Below, in pieces: positions 34,122 to 44,767 of a DNA stretch of 64,000 nucleotides; position 1 is the first letter of the stretch, and each line of letters opens with the position of its first letter. The position numbers were made by a program, and so were the translations under genes. The notes below the pieces were generated by a model. The model ran no database searches and was not told the origin of the DNA. It saw nothing but the letters and a program-made list of their open reading frames with translations. The DNA is from Calycina herbarum (lineage: Eukaryota > Ascomycota > Leotiomycetes > Helotiales > Pezizellaceae): NCBI GenBank assembly GCA_001414485.1, contig LLEY01000063.1, positions 1 through 64,000 on the forward strand, given 5' to 3'.

Positions 34122-37100
34122 TTTTGACTCTTCCTCCCCAATAACAAAACCAACTACTTAATCTTCTCGAATTCTCTTGGGTTACACCGCAGAGCTAATC
34201 ACACAAGTTTAAAACTGCATATCTCCCCCGCCGTATTGGTGGTGCAGGAGATCCACTGGTAATTAGGTGTACTTCAAACCATTCAGGAAGTGGCTCCACT
34301 GGTACCCCCACAGAGACAGTTTAAATCTAAATGAGATTACTTTGTCGATACTTGGAATACTGTTGAGGGTTTAGCTACTATTGATAAATCTCAAAAGTTC
34401 AGATATGGTCATATAGGCGGACTTGGAATTTGGTCCCAGCTAGGCTGGATGTAAAACCAGTATATCCAGAGTAGTTATACACGCTTTAAACTTCACATGA
34501 TTACCGAAGTCTTAGTTGGAAAGGAGACTAGATCCACTAACAACCATGGCGATGAAAACTGTTAAAACTGTTGTTATGAATATTAGTTTTACAGCAAGTA
34601 AAGTATAGTGCTTATCAAAAATACGCTTACAGTGAGTTGCGAGTTAAGCTTGAATTTGCCCACTTTTTTTGTAATCCGAGCTTTTGAGAAAATTCCTTGA
34701 TTTCCCCCCTTTTTAGGCACTCTTTTACCTATTAATTAACAACATATGATATACTATTTATAAGAATAGGAAAGAAGAGGCTTATATCTCCTCTTATACT
34801 CTATAAACTTTATAAGACAAAAACAGATAATTTTATATCTGTCTTAATTTTTATAGGGTCTTAGTATAGCCTGTCGACCTTATAGGGGTAGTGAAATCTT
34901 TTTTAAGAAAAGAGGTTATTTTAAGACTTATTTATCTTTTAGTTTCTTTTTATTATACTTACTTTAAATTAATAAATTATATAGAAGAGAGATAATTAGA
35001 TACAGCGCTTCTTTCTAGCTAAGCCTCGTCTCTTTTAGAGTATTTTTATTTTCTGTCTTCTAAAGAAAAGAGGGAGAAAACCTTAATAAAAAAAAGCTCG
35101 GATTACAAAAAAAGTGGGCAAATTCAAGCTTAGCTCGCAACTCACTGTATTTTAAACAAATAAAGGAAACGAAGGAAAATGACGAGAAATAACGAGGTTA
35201 TAGCATCTGTTCAGCTTTGTAGTATATATGAAAGCTTCACCTTTGTATCTATTCCTAAACAATAGCTCTTCAGATAGAGTACAAGTCTTGTATTCATAAC
35301 TATTAACTTTCTTATCACTTGAAGTCAACGCTAACCTGGCATAATGAAGGTTAAGCAAAAATCTAGAAAAGAACTACACTCTTCTACCACTCCTATGCTA
35401 AAGAATATTAATTAAAACTGCCTACTAAGCACCTATATTGTTCTAGAGAAACAATGACGAGAGGAAGATTAACTCGTCACTGAATTTTGTTCGGAAAATA
35501 TATGCTACAAGCCACTTACTGTGGACAGCCCCACAGGTTTACCTCACTGTTGCGCAATCTGAAAGAATTTAGTTCGTCGATAGTTCGTTTTCCGTTGAAA
35601 GCTTAACTGCTGTCGAGATTTTTCAAAGTTCAGACATGATTCTTAACAACTTCTGTACCTGGACTAGCAGTTTTCCAGCTGTAGGTAAAAACGTGTTCTC
35701 TCTGTACTGTCCACAAATGGTCCCCAGCAGCCAGCCTAGCTTTTCCTACAATCATTTCGCCAAGGGTGCCAGGTTTCTTCCAAGGTTAAGAATCACTAGC
35801 CAAATTACGGAAGGGTTTATTAGCCTGCTACTTCTAAGGATACCCTGTATACAATTTGCTTAAATGGAATCCCTGATTGTAACCCCGCTTGTTTGAGCTG
35901 GGGTAGCTAGCGTTTGGGGAGTACCAAGCTGTCGTCATCTTGAGCAGGATATTCTGTTAAGACCTAACGTTGGGGGACGATTTGATTATCGAAAGGGTTT
36001 TTCCCCTTTTATAGATCTTCCTTCTTTGTCTTATCAAATAACTGAGAAGTGCTTCCCTTTTATCAGCAAAAGTGTTTGTTAAACTAACATAGTAAAGATT
36101 GAATTCATTTTTGATTCAAAAGAGAAAGAGGACAATCGTTTGCCTTATCTAAAGCGGAGCTGTTACCTACCTTAGTAAATGCATTACGACGCCTTCCTTG
36201 ATAATAAAAAGACTTGCTAAGTAAATTTTTAGAAACCTAGCTAGCATTTTATGAGTCGGTATTAGATTAAGTAAAGAAGAAAGGTTTATGCACACACTTG
36301 AGTAATATTAGTCTAATTATCCCACTTCTAGAACGTTATTTAATTATCTTTCAAATATAAATGTTTATTACTACTTTGAGTTCAGCGCGCTATTCTCGTT
36401 TCAATTCTCTTATTTGTAGCTCCAGAGAAAGGCTCTTAGAAGCAAACTGTTGAAGTCTTCTTGGTCAGAATTCGTATATGTTTAGACAGCACGTAATTTT
36501 TCAGAAAGTCAAGTGTGGATATGTAAAAGATTTCTTAAGCAAAATAATTTCAGATTTAATTTAGAAGCTAGATCATAAAAAAAAAGATTCTTTAGCTGAA
36601 TTACTTTGCAGAATAGACAATAGATAACTTTTTGCTAATAGAGAAAGTCATGTCTTTTTAGAATTCAGACTAGCAAATACAAGAGACTAGAGGTGTATGA
36701 AAAGTGACCTGATTGAGTTTTCAATTCGAGTTTAGGTGTTTTTTTTGGTTAGAGATAAGATAGGCAGTATTCTAGGTTGTTAGTTGCGCTTCTTAATAAC
36801 AACGGCGTATATTTCTTTGAAATAGCTAGAAAATGGATTTGGTGTTTGTAAAAAAAGGCTAAACCTAAAATGACATTTCTGTTTTGAGATATGTATGTTA
36901 AAAGAGGCTTCAACACCTTCATATCTGAACCTATCCACCAAAGTACGTATTCAATTTACAAGTTAGCTGAATGAGACAACTTCAGCTTCAATAGTTCGCC
37001 GAAAATAAACCGGTTCCTAAGAGAATTACTACACAACAACAAAAGAAATTCTTTTCAAAGTTATAGTGGAAAGACTTACCTTTCTCTCTTCTGTGTTTTG

Positions 37101-37733
37101 TGACCAATTCACACATTTATTTTCGTCATCAATCTCCTCATATAAAAGTTTGCTTCAAAATCTTGCTTGATTTGGAAAAGCTGGGCCTGCAAGTGGGTGT
37201 ATTTTGGGACCTGTCACGTGCCATGCATATTTGTTATATTTTTTCAGCCTAGTAGTTTTGTAGTTTTGCAAGACGTGATGTTTTTTCTATCATGACACTT
37301 ATAACCTTTCAGCTATTCCCACTATTACACCTCGAATATAAAAAGTCAAGAAACAGTGTTCCAGTGGCGTTTTGACCTCAAATGTTATTCACAACAGAAA
37401 TCCAAGAGTAATGCTTGATGTGACTGGGAATGAATAATAACTGGCCTAAGTTATAATTCTTTGTTCATTTCGAATGACGTACCCTATGAATATGAAGGTT
37501 AATAACAACTTCTTTTGCAGTCTGTGAATCATTGTAATACACTATAAATTGAGGATTCTCATCTTCTAAGTACCTTTCTCAAAAAGAACATCACAACATT
37601 TGCAGAAAATTGCTTCTCCAAACCACTCAATCATACCATAAACTAAAACTGGTGAACCCTTTCTTGCGCTACGGAAACGACTTCAAGCGACTCATCTGGA
37701 AGGAATGAAGAGGGAATTATTAAAAAGCCATTC
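34122..37733. other. AT-rich gene-free island
   Basis: About 3.6 kb with clearly higher A+T than the surrounding genes and no open frame above about 75 codons. One inverted-repeat element is recognisable inside (34630-35147). The composition is what repeat-induced point mutation or old transposon remnants would leave, but no transposase frame can be read. Confidence 0.65.
34630..35147. mobile_element. 518-bp Tc1/mariner-type MITE, copy 1
   Basis: The left end CAGTGAGTTGCGAGTTAAGC and the right end GCTTAGCTCGCAACTCACTG are inverted repeats. The inverted match continues inward through CTTGAATTTGCCCACTTTTT and GTAATCCGAGCTTTT, about 55 bp in all. TA lies at both outer edges (34628-34629, 35148-35149), the target duplication expected for the Tc1/mariner superfamily. 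The interior is AT-rich with no open frame, so it is non-autonomous. A related copy is at 56449-56923. Confidence 0.85.
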
Positions 37734-38945
37734 ATGCGGATGGACCTGCCGATAAACAAAACAGACAGACAAGCCAAGATAAAGAAGCGAGTAAAGACTT
37801 TCTTACAGATCAACCCCACCTTTCCAACAATTAGCAAAGAATGTGTTCAGGTTTTGAAAAATGCTACAAAAGAAAGCTTAGATGACTACGTGAGGTCGTG
37901 GGTTTATCGCCCAGTTAAGGGGGAAAATGCATTATGGAACCCAAAAGAGTAAGTTTATCTACGACAACTCTCATTTCCATGGGATTGCTCATATTATTTA
38001 GGGAGTTGCAAGAAATTTTTCCTAAGAATGAGTCCGACCTGTTAAAATACGAGTGCGAGATATTATCGAGATACTTACCTGAGCGGGGACATGAAACCCT
38101 GGAGAAACAATTATTTCAGTCCGGCTCTGCAGCCAGCTTTTGGAAGGGAGAAGAAGACCGCTATATACAGCGAAGGGATCAAGCCGTCGAACTCTGTCTC
38201 GACCGCTTCAAAGAAGCACACGCAAACCATATCAAGCATGCAGTTTTATTGGAAATCCAAAACTCCCTGGAAAAATCCAGGCCACGAGCAAAGATTCCAA
38301 TCTACATTCAAGATCCGGCGTATCTCGATATAGATGAAAAAGCCGCTGAGAGTCTTGGTATGACTGTTTGCAAATGCACACCTGACCAGCGTGAGAAATG
38401 ATTAGATTAGATTAGATTAATGGCTATTAATCTAATCTAATCAATGATTTTTAGGTGTTAATCACTAATCAGATTAATAATTGATTAACTGATTAATTTG
38501 TGCTCACACTGCACCTGACGAGCAAGAAGGCTGGATTCATATTGATAACTCGACCTTCATCGTCAACTTTCAACCACCCGCCTCTAGTATGCCTGCTGCA
38601 CTTCTATTCCCGGCGGAAATAGAAAACTCTTTTTCTTCACCTGCAGAACAACCGAGAACTATATCAACGAACAACAAGAGTATAGAAATGGCAGGACTTG
38701 GCATGTACGTTGAAACTTATTTCCATGCGCTTAAGGTACTTTTATTAACAATTATTAGTTCCAGATACGCTCTAAAGAACCTTAGAAATGACTACCGTAG
38801 CCATCATTTGGGTGTTTACAGCTTGGACGTTGGACCTTATCAGAACGACGAAAAAATCGGTAAATGTTTCCCGGATGGATATGACAACCAAAGCTATATT
38901 GGAGAAGGGCCCACACTTTACACGCGCCTCACCCGGATTGATTGA
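37734..38945 (+). CDS. SRR1-like domain protein
   Basis: Exons are 37734-37948, 38002-38390 and 38527-38945, giving 340 aa with an exact frame. The SRR1-like signature is YIQDPAYLDIDEKAAESLGM, followed after the second intron by GWIHIDNSTFIVNFQPP (family pattern: D-P-x-Y then a hydrophobic strand and F-x-P). SRR1 proteins are linked to haem and circadian regulation in plants and yeast; the fungal expansions are uncharacterised. The first intron is 53 nt and ordinary. The second (38391-38526) is 136 nt, AT-rich, contains a strong hairpin, and is bordered by a near-duplication of the exon edge. The last exon could contain a further intron after FHALK, but the unspliced frame is open to the stop. 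Confidence 0.7.
38405..38442. repeat. 17-bp hairpin inside intron 2 of the SRR1-like gene
   Basis: GATTAGATTAGATTAAT at 38405-38421 and its perfect reverse complement at 38426-38442 are separated by GGCT. Further ATTAAT/GATTAA words follow to about 38505. Confidence 0.9.
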
Positions 38946-39899
38946 TGTGGTTTCGTTTGTTTCCTTTGCTAGTGTTGCAAATGCTTTTGAAGTTATGTTG
39001 TTGATCTATAATTTACAAATGCCTGGTTTCTAAAAACTTCTCGAGTGCACTTGCTAAAATTGTGAAGACAATTCCCCTTCCGACTTTAAGCGAGGGAACA
39101 TTTGATTCAGTTCAACAATAATCCTAATCTCTACACCTGACATGTTGAAAACTTAAGTAACCTGGTTCACAATACTTGGCATCAAGGATGACCTGAAGCA
39201 GTTCAAAACTGACCACGAGAAGCATTTTCTATCCCTTCCAGGTTTGAGACGTCGCTGCAAAAACGTACTCGTACACGATTTCACTCCACTTATCGACGAA
39301 AACAGCACTTTAAACGAGTGCACCTACTGCAATGAGGTTGGTGCAACTATATAAACTCACTTTCCAAGCAATTGAGTCTCAAAAAGTGTCGTCTACTTTT
39401 ACCCTTTTTTAGGTGCACGTTTTTGCAGCGACATCCCTAACTTGAAAGGGATAGAGTTATGTTTGATATTGGCCTTGCAAATCCTTGCATACGCCGCCCC
39501 AGCACTCATGGGTCGGTTAGTTGACAGAGAACTCCAAATAGCTCTTCATTAAAGACAGCTTTGACTACTAATTGGTGCCTGAAACCTTTTCTGATCCTTC
39601 ACGAACAAGTTAGGCTTATCGTCATATGTTTGATATACAATCTTATTTCAACGCGATGATTGCTCATCTCAGTTCCTAATCTTTTTTCTCTCCATCTAGA
39701 TTCTAGTCTCTCACCCCCTACCCCTCCCTTCCTTTATACAGTCATAATATCGTTCAATAAGAAAAAATCTCCAACCCGCTCTCCAACCATGCATATGATA
39801 CACACCCTCTAACCAATCTACCTCCCCCATCCAAAAACCAAATTGCTCCTCAAATACATCAACCCATTTCCGCATCCAGAAATATACACCAAAACCATA
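38946..39899. other. Convergent intergenic region with a small inverted-repeat element
   Basis: 3' regions of the SRR1-like gene and the lipase gene. No gene is supported; the element at 39228-39455 is separate. Confidence 0.5.
39228..39455. mobile_element. 228-bp inverted-repeat element (MITE-like)
   Basis: The left end TCTATCCCTT...GTCGCTGCAAAAACGT and the reverse complement of the right end share about 38 bp with roughly five mismatches; the inner GTCGCTGCAAAAACGT is exact. The interior has no coding capacity. No clear target duplication was seen. Confidence 0.65.
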
Positions 39900-42665
39900 T
39901 CACCCATCAACCACCGCCCTCCCCTCACCCAATCCAATCCCCTTGCTCCTCCCCTTAACAACCGCCGTCAACGCCCGTCCAACCGCATTCAAATCCCCCA
40001 GCAGCGTAACATGTCCCCGATCACTACTAACCCGTCCCCCCCTCGCACACATATACCCCTGCGGAAGCATCGCCTCCTTAGCAAGACACACCCCGTCCCC
40101 ACTAGCAAACGCCAAATTATCATAAACATCCGAGCAAGCAATCCCATCCCTCCCATCAACCTTCGCTCCATAGACCGTCGGGATGCTCTTCCCATAGATA
40201 AGAGCAAGTGGAGGGTAGGAATTAGAGACCGAAAGCTCGGGTTTGAAATAGAGTTCTTGTTTGAATTTCTTGGTTTCCGAGAGGGTGCGCGCTAGGTATG
40301 TGATGGCTTTGTCGCGAGGGATGGTGACGGTTGTGGAGATTGATTGATTGGGATTTTGACCTTTCGTGACGGGGTTGGTGGTGTTGCCCATTTGAGGGGC
40401 TAGGGTGCGGTCTGTTCCATTGTCGGCGCTGCGAAGGAAATCCGCTGCTTTGCTTGTTTTGGTGGGTGGTGAGTTATTCCCCGAGTCGATTGGAGATTTT
40501 TGAAAAATCCCAACTGTTGGGCTCGAGGGTCCTGAGTTAAGCTTCTTCCCCGAATTGGGGAGGCTTAGAAGACTTGATGACATGTTGATTAAGCTTCCCA
40601 AGCCACCCGAGGGTGGAGGATTCTTGGGTGGTAGTGGCGGATCAGTACAAGGGGACCACCGGTATTTAATCCAATCATCCAAGCTGAAGAAATCAACAGG
40701 ATATCTCTCTTTGGTTTTCAGATCGATGAAGCACCCACCATCCTCAGGAAGGAGGAGGAAACTTGTCCGCAAGGTGAAGTTTACCTGAGCAGTCAGAACT
40801 CTACTGCTCAACAAAACGGCATCTCCATTTCTAAGAGGTCCCAAAATATTTACACAAGCTTGTGGAACACCAGCATATATAACACCCGAAAAAAGCTCAG
40901 GTCGATGATTGACAACATGTCGTGTGATCAGACCTCCTAAGCTATGCGCAATAACCAAAGCTCCACGTGCTTCTTGTGCAGAACCCTCAATTGAAGGTTG
41001 ATTTGAGGGTAGGCCTTCCAAGAATTTTGTCAGTTTGCGACTCAAAAGATGCGGGGACAGTCGCCAATCATAACCATAATCCCACACTCTCAATTTCCCG
41101 CTCCGAGCATTTTCGCATTCGCTAAGGCGTTTAAAAAGTCGCTTGGATATATCGACAGGCCCAATATTTTGAAGCATACCTGAGGGGTATATCGTTTCCT
41201 CCATCCTTTCTTCGTCTTCTGGCTCAAGCCCGACCTCCAAATCTACCTTTCTTATGTTTAGTCCTACCTTGACTGGTACCCATACTTGTCGGTTGTTTTT
41301 GGTAGAGCGAAGAACCGACCCTCGATATCCGCCCATTATGACGATATCACCAGTCAATGAATCCAAGATATTATCGAAAGAGTTTGTAGACTGGCCATCA
41401 GGCTGTGTTTTTCCACTTTCAGTAGCTCGAGGGGACCCAGTGGTTCTAGGCGGAACGGCAGAACTAGGAAGGGCCGAAGGTCTCTTTTTAGTTAGATTAC
41501 CTGGTAAAATATCTGGTCCTGTATCAGCCTCGTTCCTCCATTTGGCAGGAATGTTGTTCGCAGTCAAAAAATTCATGTTAAAACTAAAACTGGGTACGCG
41601 AGGCATACTTGGCATTGAGGGCATAGATGGCATAGATGGCATAGATTTTAAAGATGGCATGATGGGAATTTGAGGCATTCTGAAACTGGACCTGTCTTGT
41701 AGCGAATCTCTAATAGCTTTTGCTCGAGAATTGACTTGCTCCGTGTGCTTTTCGAATCTAGTGTCGTCTCCAAGCGACGAAGCTCTCGATAATGAGTGGT
41801 AAAGTAGTGAGTTGTCGGAGGTAGAGCGTCTGACTGTTTTCGGACGTTGAGGTTGCGCAGGCGGTGCTTGTGGTTTTGAAGGAACAATCGATTGATATGT
41901 CGGTCGTTGAGGGGAAGAGTCAGTCCTGAATATGCTACTTGATGCGAACATTGTCGAGGAGCGATTAGAGCGCGAGCCAGTGGACGGATTTGGTGGTTTT
42001 TGCCCTGGCATGATACTAGCAGATCCAAAATAATTCCCCACTTGTGACATTGATGGCAGGCCTTTGGGTAAGAATTTCTTGAGTGCTTCTGCTCCGCCTG
42101 AGCGGGACCTTGTTCTTTCTGAACTAAAAACGCCAGCCAAGGGAGGTTGTGAAGGTACATCGAAAGGCTTTGGTCCTGCGTGCCATGGAGTTGGCATTGC
42201 CGTACTGTCCAGGCTTGGTGACGGCAGGCTGGATAGTTTTGGTGGTTGTGTAGGAGGAATAGGCCTCTCGTTCTCCTCAGCCAGACGCAGTCTTTCCAAC
42301 CTATGAAGCGATTCCAATCTTCCCTCCTCCAGGCTCTGTTCTTGATCTCCAACAGGTGGGGTATCCGGATCACTGTCGAAATATCCCCCACCCTCTATTT
42401 CTTCCATTGCAGCAGCTTTCTCGATCGCTGGGGTGTGGGAGGACTTCATCCTCGTTGCAACCTGACTGATGGAGAGCTCGATGAGAGACTCGTCAGCTTC
42501 CTCTGGGCTATTCACGGCCATTTCGTCAACGTCGGAATCGTCAATCGTGTTGGTATATTCGAAGTTCGACGAAGGCGCATCGGGGGAAGGCATCGTCGCC
42601 ATTTTGACCTCGACTTGGGATCCAGAGCCCGCAGACCCTAGGGGTTCCGTGAACAGGTTTGCCAT
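39900..42665 (-). CDS. LCAT-like phospholipase/acyltransferase (alpha/beta hydrolase)
   Basis: A single-exon 921-aa protein. The first 400 residues are low-complexity, Ser/Pro-rich and acidic, with a five-fold SMP repeat (SMPSMPSMPSMPSMP, about residues 343-358). From about residue 425 an alpha/beta-hydrolase of the lecithin:cholesterol acyltransferase type follows: DIVIMGGYRGSVL, RVWDYGYDWRLSPHLLS, and the nucleophile elbow GALVIAHSLGGLI with serine near residue 571. A further His-containing segment is SSDRGHVTLLGD near the C-terminus, the likely catalytic histidine. Predicted to act on glycerolipid esters. There is no signal peptide, unlike secreted LCAT, so it is probably intracellular. 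Fungal orthologs of this architecture are widespread and largely unstudied. Confidence 0.85.
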   Translation of the reverse strand: MANLFTEPLGSAGSGSQVEVKMATMPSPDAPSSNFEYTNTIDDSDVDEMAVNSPEEADESLIELSISQVATRMKSSHTPAIEKAAAMEEIEGGGYFDSDPDTPPVGDQEQSLEEGRLESLHRLERLRLAEENERPIPPTQPPKLSSLPSPSLDSTAMPTPWHAGPKPFDVPSQPPLAGVFSSERTRSRSGGAEALKKFLPKGLPSMSQVGNYFGSASIMPGQKPPNPSTGSRSNRSSTMFASSSIFRTDSSPQRPTYQSIVPSKPQAPPAQPQRPKTVRRSTSDNSLLYHSLSRASSLGDDTRFEKHTEQVNSRAKAIRDSLQDRSSFRMPQIPIMPSLKSMPSMPSMPSMPSMPRVPSFSFNMNFLTANNIPAKWRNEADTGPDILPGNLTKKRPSALPSSAVPPRTTGSPRATESGKTQPDGQSTNSFDNILDSLTGDIVIMGGYRGSVLRSTKNNRQVWVPVKVGLNIRKVDLEVGLEPEDEERMEETIYPSGMLQNIGPVDISKRLFKRLSECENARSGKLRVWDYGYDWRLSPHLLSRKLTKFLEGLPSNQPSIEGSAQEARGALVIAHSLGGLITRHVVNHRPELFSGVIYAGVPQACVNILGPLRNGDAVLLSSRVLTAQVNFTLRTSFLLLPEDGGCFIDLKTKERYPVDFFSLDDWIKYRWSPCTDPPLPPKNPPPSGGLGSLINMSSSLLSLPNSGKKLNSGPSSPTVGIFQKSPIDSGNNSPPTKTSKAADFLRSADNGTDRTLAPQMGNTTNPVTKGQNPNQSISTTVTIPRDKAITYLARTLSETKKFKQELYFKPELSVSNSYPPLALIYGKSIPTVYGAKVDGRDGIACSDVYDNLAFASGDGVCLAKEAMLPQGYMCARGGRVSSDRGHVTLLGDLNAVGRALTAVVKGRSKGIGLGEGRAVVDG

Positions 42666-43483
42666 ATTTGGTTGGATCCAAATGGTTCGCTCGGGACAAA
42701 TGCGATGTGCGAGAATTGGAGAGGCTGAGCGCCGGAATGTACGGAATAAGCTGTGCAGAATACGGTGAGTTTGTTGTCGGGAAGATTATTATGGGATGGT
42801 TCCACTTACCTTTCCGAATACTCCAGGGGCTGCTTTCAACAATCCATCCTCATCCTCCACCGGGGTTGTACACAATCCACTTGGGGCAAGTAGAAAGTTG
42901 TTGTGCCCACGATGTCATGTTTGTTGCCGATGTTTTGACCGCATGCGCCTCCTGCAAGCGAATTTCTTTGACGTCAGAGTGGCTTACCCACCGAGATACT
43001 GTACAGTAATCCACTTCATTTAGAGGCTATGAGTACCTACGAATTGATGCCTCCTCTGGGTTGAAATGGCTTTCTGTTTGCTGTCAACCTGCGGACGGGA
43101 AACCAGGAGTTCTCAGCATCATTTCGAAGATGGAGATAGCTTTCCGCGCGATCTCGTTCTCGTACCACGAGCCACGCAAGGCTGACAATTAAGAGCAAAC
43201 ACCAAGACTCTTATGAGGGGAACCTGCATTTGAGAATGCGGAGACCAATCAACGATGTTTCCGAGTTTGCCAATTGATGGAGAGAAGCTAGAGGCTCGTC
43301 ATACACGAAGGTTTTGGCCATTCTTTTAGTTTCAATCTTACCCTTATGGCCTGAGGCAGGCAAAACTTTAAATGTCAGTATGAGTAGAAATTCAAATTGA
43401 TCAGGGTACGCAATTAACTGAATTATGTATTGCAGTGGCTATTTTGCTCCTTCCGGACATGTGTTTGCCAGTCTGCCTAAGGA
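42666..43483. other. Upstream region of the lipase gene, no gene seen
   Basis: 5' leader and promoter of the LCAT-like gene, and the 3' flank of the BTB gene. Only unsupported short frames. Confidence 0.5.
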
Positions 43484-44431
43484 TTATTTATCGCCTCCGT
43501 CTGATCCTCCCTGTACATCTCCTCCTCCATTTACCTCTCCTCCATTTACCTCTCCTCCATTTACCTCTCCTCCATTTACCTCTCCTCCATTTACCTCTCC
43601 TCCATTTACCTCTCCTCCATTTACCTCTCCTCCATTTACCTCTCCTCCATTTACCTCTCTTGCCTTCTTCTCTCCTCTCTTCATCTCTCCTCCATTCGTC
43701 TCTCCACTAATTTTCTCTCCTCCCTTCACCTTTCCTCCATTCGTCTCCCCACCGAATTTCTCGTACCCCGACCTTGGAACACCCTTAATAATATCCTCCA
43801 AATGTCTCGTTTGAATCTTCTCCAGATACTTCCAATGGTTTATGAAACACTGGGGCTGTTCCTTGTTGGCTTTGTGTTCGAAAAGACTTCCCTCTAGCAT
43901 CACTTCCGCCAGCAAATCATCTATTCCTTCTCCTCCGGTCTTTATGATCTCTCTCCATTGGATCTCTGACTCCTTCGGTTCTGCATCCCTCGTCAACGGT
44001 CCATCAGCAATCAGAGAATCTCGGATAAGAAGTCGCAATTTCGACCCAGGTACGGTAAGTTGATACATTTTGATCGCGTACTCTGGCGCAGGTCTTTCGT
44101 ACTGGTAGGCCCATAGGGTAGCGTACATCGCCTCGTTTGCGAATCGTTGACTTCGGATCTTGTCTGCAAAAAGCCAGAGGTATTCCGGTCTGATTTCAGT
44201 CGAAAGTTGACCACCGTAACACCAAGCCACAAACGCAGAAACTTCATCGACCTCATCTTCCTCAAACACAACCTCAGATTTCTCTTTCCAATGCAAAGCA
44301 GCATCGAAGAATTCTGAATGGTAACACAAAAGTGCCCGGTGGCAGGTGAACCTCGTTTTCTCCGGGCCAACGATGATCGTTGCAATTTCGAAAGGTTGAG
44401 ATTGTAGCCTATTGATTTCCTTTAGTAACAT
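43484..44431 (-). CDS. BTB/POZ domain protein with GGEVN repeat tail
   Basis: A 315-aa protein. The N-terminal about 110 residues are a BTB/POZ fold: FEIATIIVGPEKTRFTCHRA, LLCYHSEFFDAALHWKEK, and FVAWCYGGQL, matching the V-x-x-x-F-x-x-H-x-x-L-x-x-x-S-x-x-F-x pattern. These proteins usually dimerise and can act as adaptors for cullin-3. The C-terminal about 90 residues are a Gly/Glu/Asn/Val-rich tail of near-identical GGEVN pentapeptides encoded by a 15-bp minisatellite, so tail length should vary between strains. The upstream frame at 44435-44767 is in the same reading frame and separated only by a TGA, so the true N-terminus may be longer. Confidence 0.75.
   Translation of the reverse strand: MLLKEINRLQSQPFEIATIIVGPEKTRFTCHRALLCYHSEFFDAALHWKEKSEVVFEEDEVDEVSAFVAWCYGGQLSTEIRPEYLWLFADKIRSQRFANEAMYATLWAYQYERPAPEYAIKMYQLTVPGSKLRLLIRDSLIADGPLTRDAEPKESEIQWREIIKTGGEGIDDLLAEVMLEGSLFEHKANKEQPQCFINHWKYLEKIQTRHLEDIIKGVPRSGYEKFGGETNGGKVKGGEKISGETNGGEMKRGEKKAREVNGGEVNGGEVNGGEVNGGEVNGGEVNGGEVNGGEVNGGEVNGGGDVQGGSDGGDK
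43520..43657. repeat. 15-bp coding minisatellite, about 9 pure copies
   Basis: The unit TCTCCTCCATTTACC (plus strand) repeats with exact 15-bp period nine times and then continues in degenerate form to about 43770. On the minus strand it encodes GGEVN. Confidence 0.9.
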
Positions 44432-44434
44432 TCC

Positions 44435-44767
44435 TCATTCCAATAGAGGCAGATGTAGAACCCACAGAGTAGTTGTATCCTCAACATGGATCAATCTTCG
44501 CATTTCTTGCTCACACCTCCGACCCTTCTTGATATCATCCAGAGGCGCGCAGCTTGAGCATGCGCAACCTGGGCGATTAGCCTCAACGTCCTGCTGCTCT
44601 TCACGGAAAGTAGTTCGCGTGGAAAGAAGGTATGCCTCCCAGCCTTCACCTTTCCTTGACATTGCCCCCACAAAGACCGAATCGCTGAAGGTAGATTTAG
44701 GATGGAATCTTTTGAATTTCTTCTTCGCTGCCTCAACAGAGGCAGCATCTGGTAGTGGGTGTTTCAT
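44435..44767 (-). CDS. Hypothetical 110-codon frame, in frame with the BTB gene
   Basis: The frame MKHPLPDAASVEAAKKKFKR ends LWVLHLPLLE-stop. The stop is TGA, three codons before the BTB ATG, and both frames are in phase. It contains a C-A-C-S-S-C motif and a basic N-terminus. No domain is recognised. It could be the 5' part of a longer BTB protein broken by a nonsense codon, a separate small gene, or chance. I could not place an intron of plausible length that removes the TGA. Confidence 0.35.
   Translation of the reverse strand: MKHPLPDAASVEAAKKKFKRFHPKSTFSDSVFVGAMSRKGEGWEAYLLSTRTTFREEQQDVEANRPGCACSSCAPLDDIKKGRRCEQEMRRLIHVEDTTTLWVLHLPLLE

Noticed and set aside
39843..40295. Plus-strand 150-codon Pro/Arg-rich frame
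   Set aside because: Antisense shadow of the C-terminal part of the LCAT-like gene.
43425..43814. Plus-strand 129-codon frame rich in SPPFT repeats
   Set aside because: It is the antisense reading of the GGEVN minisatellite in the BTB gene; the repeat keeps all frames open.
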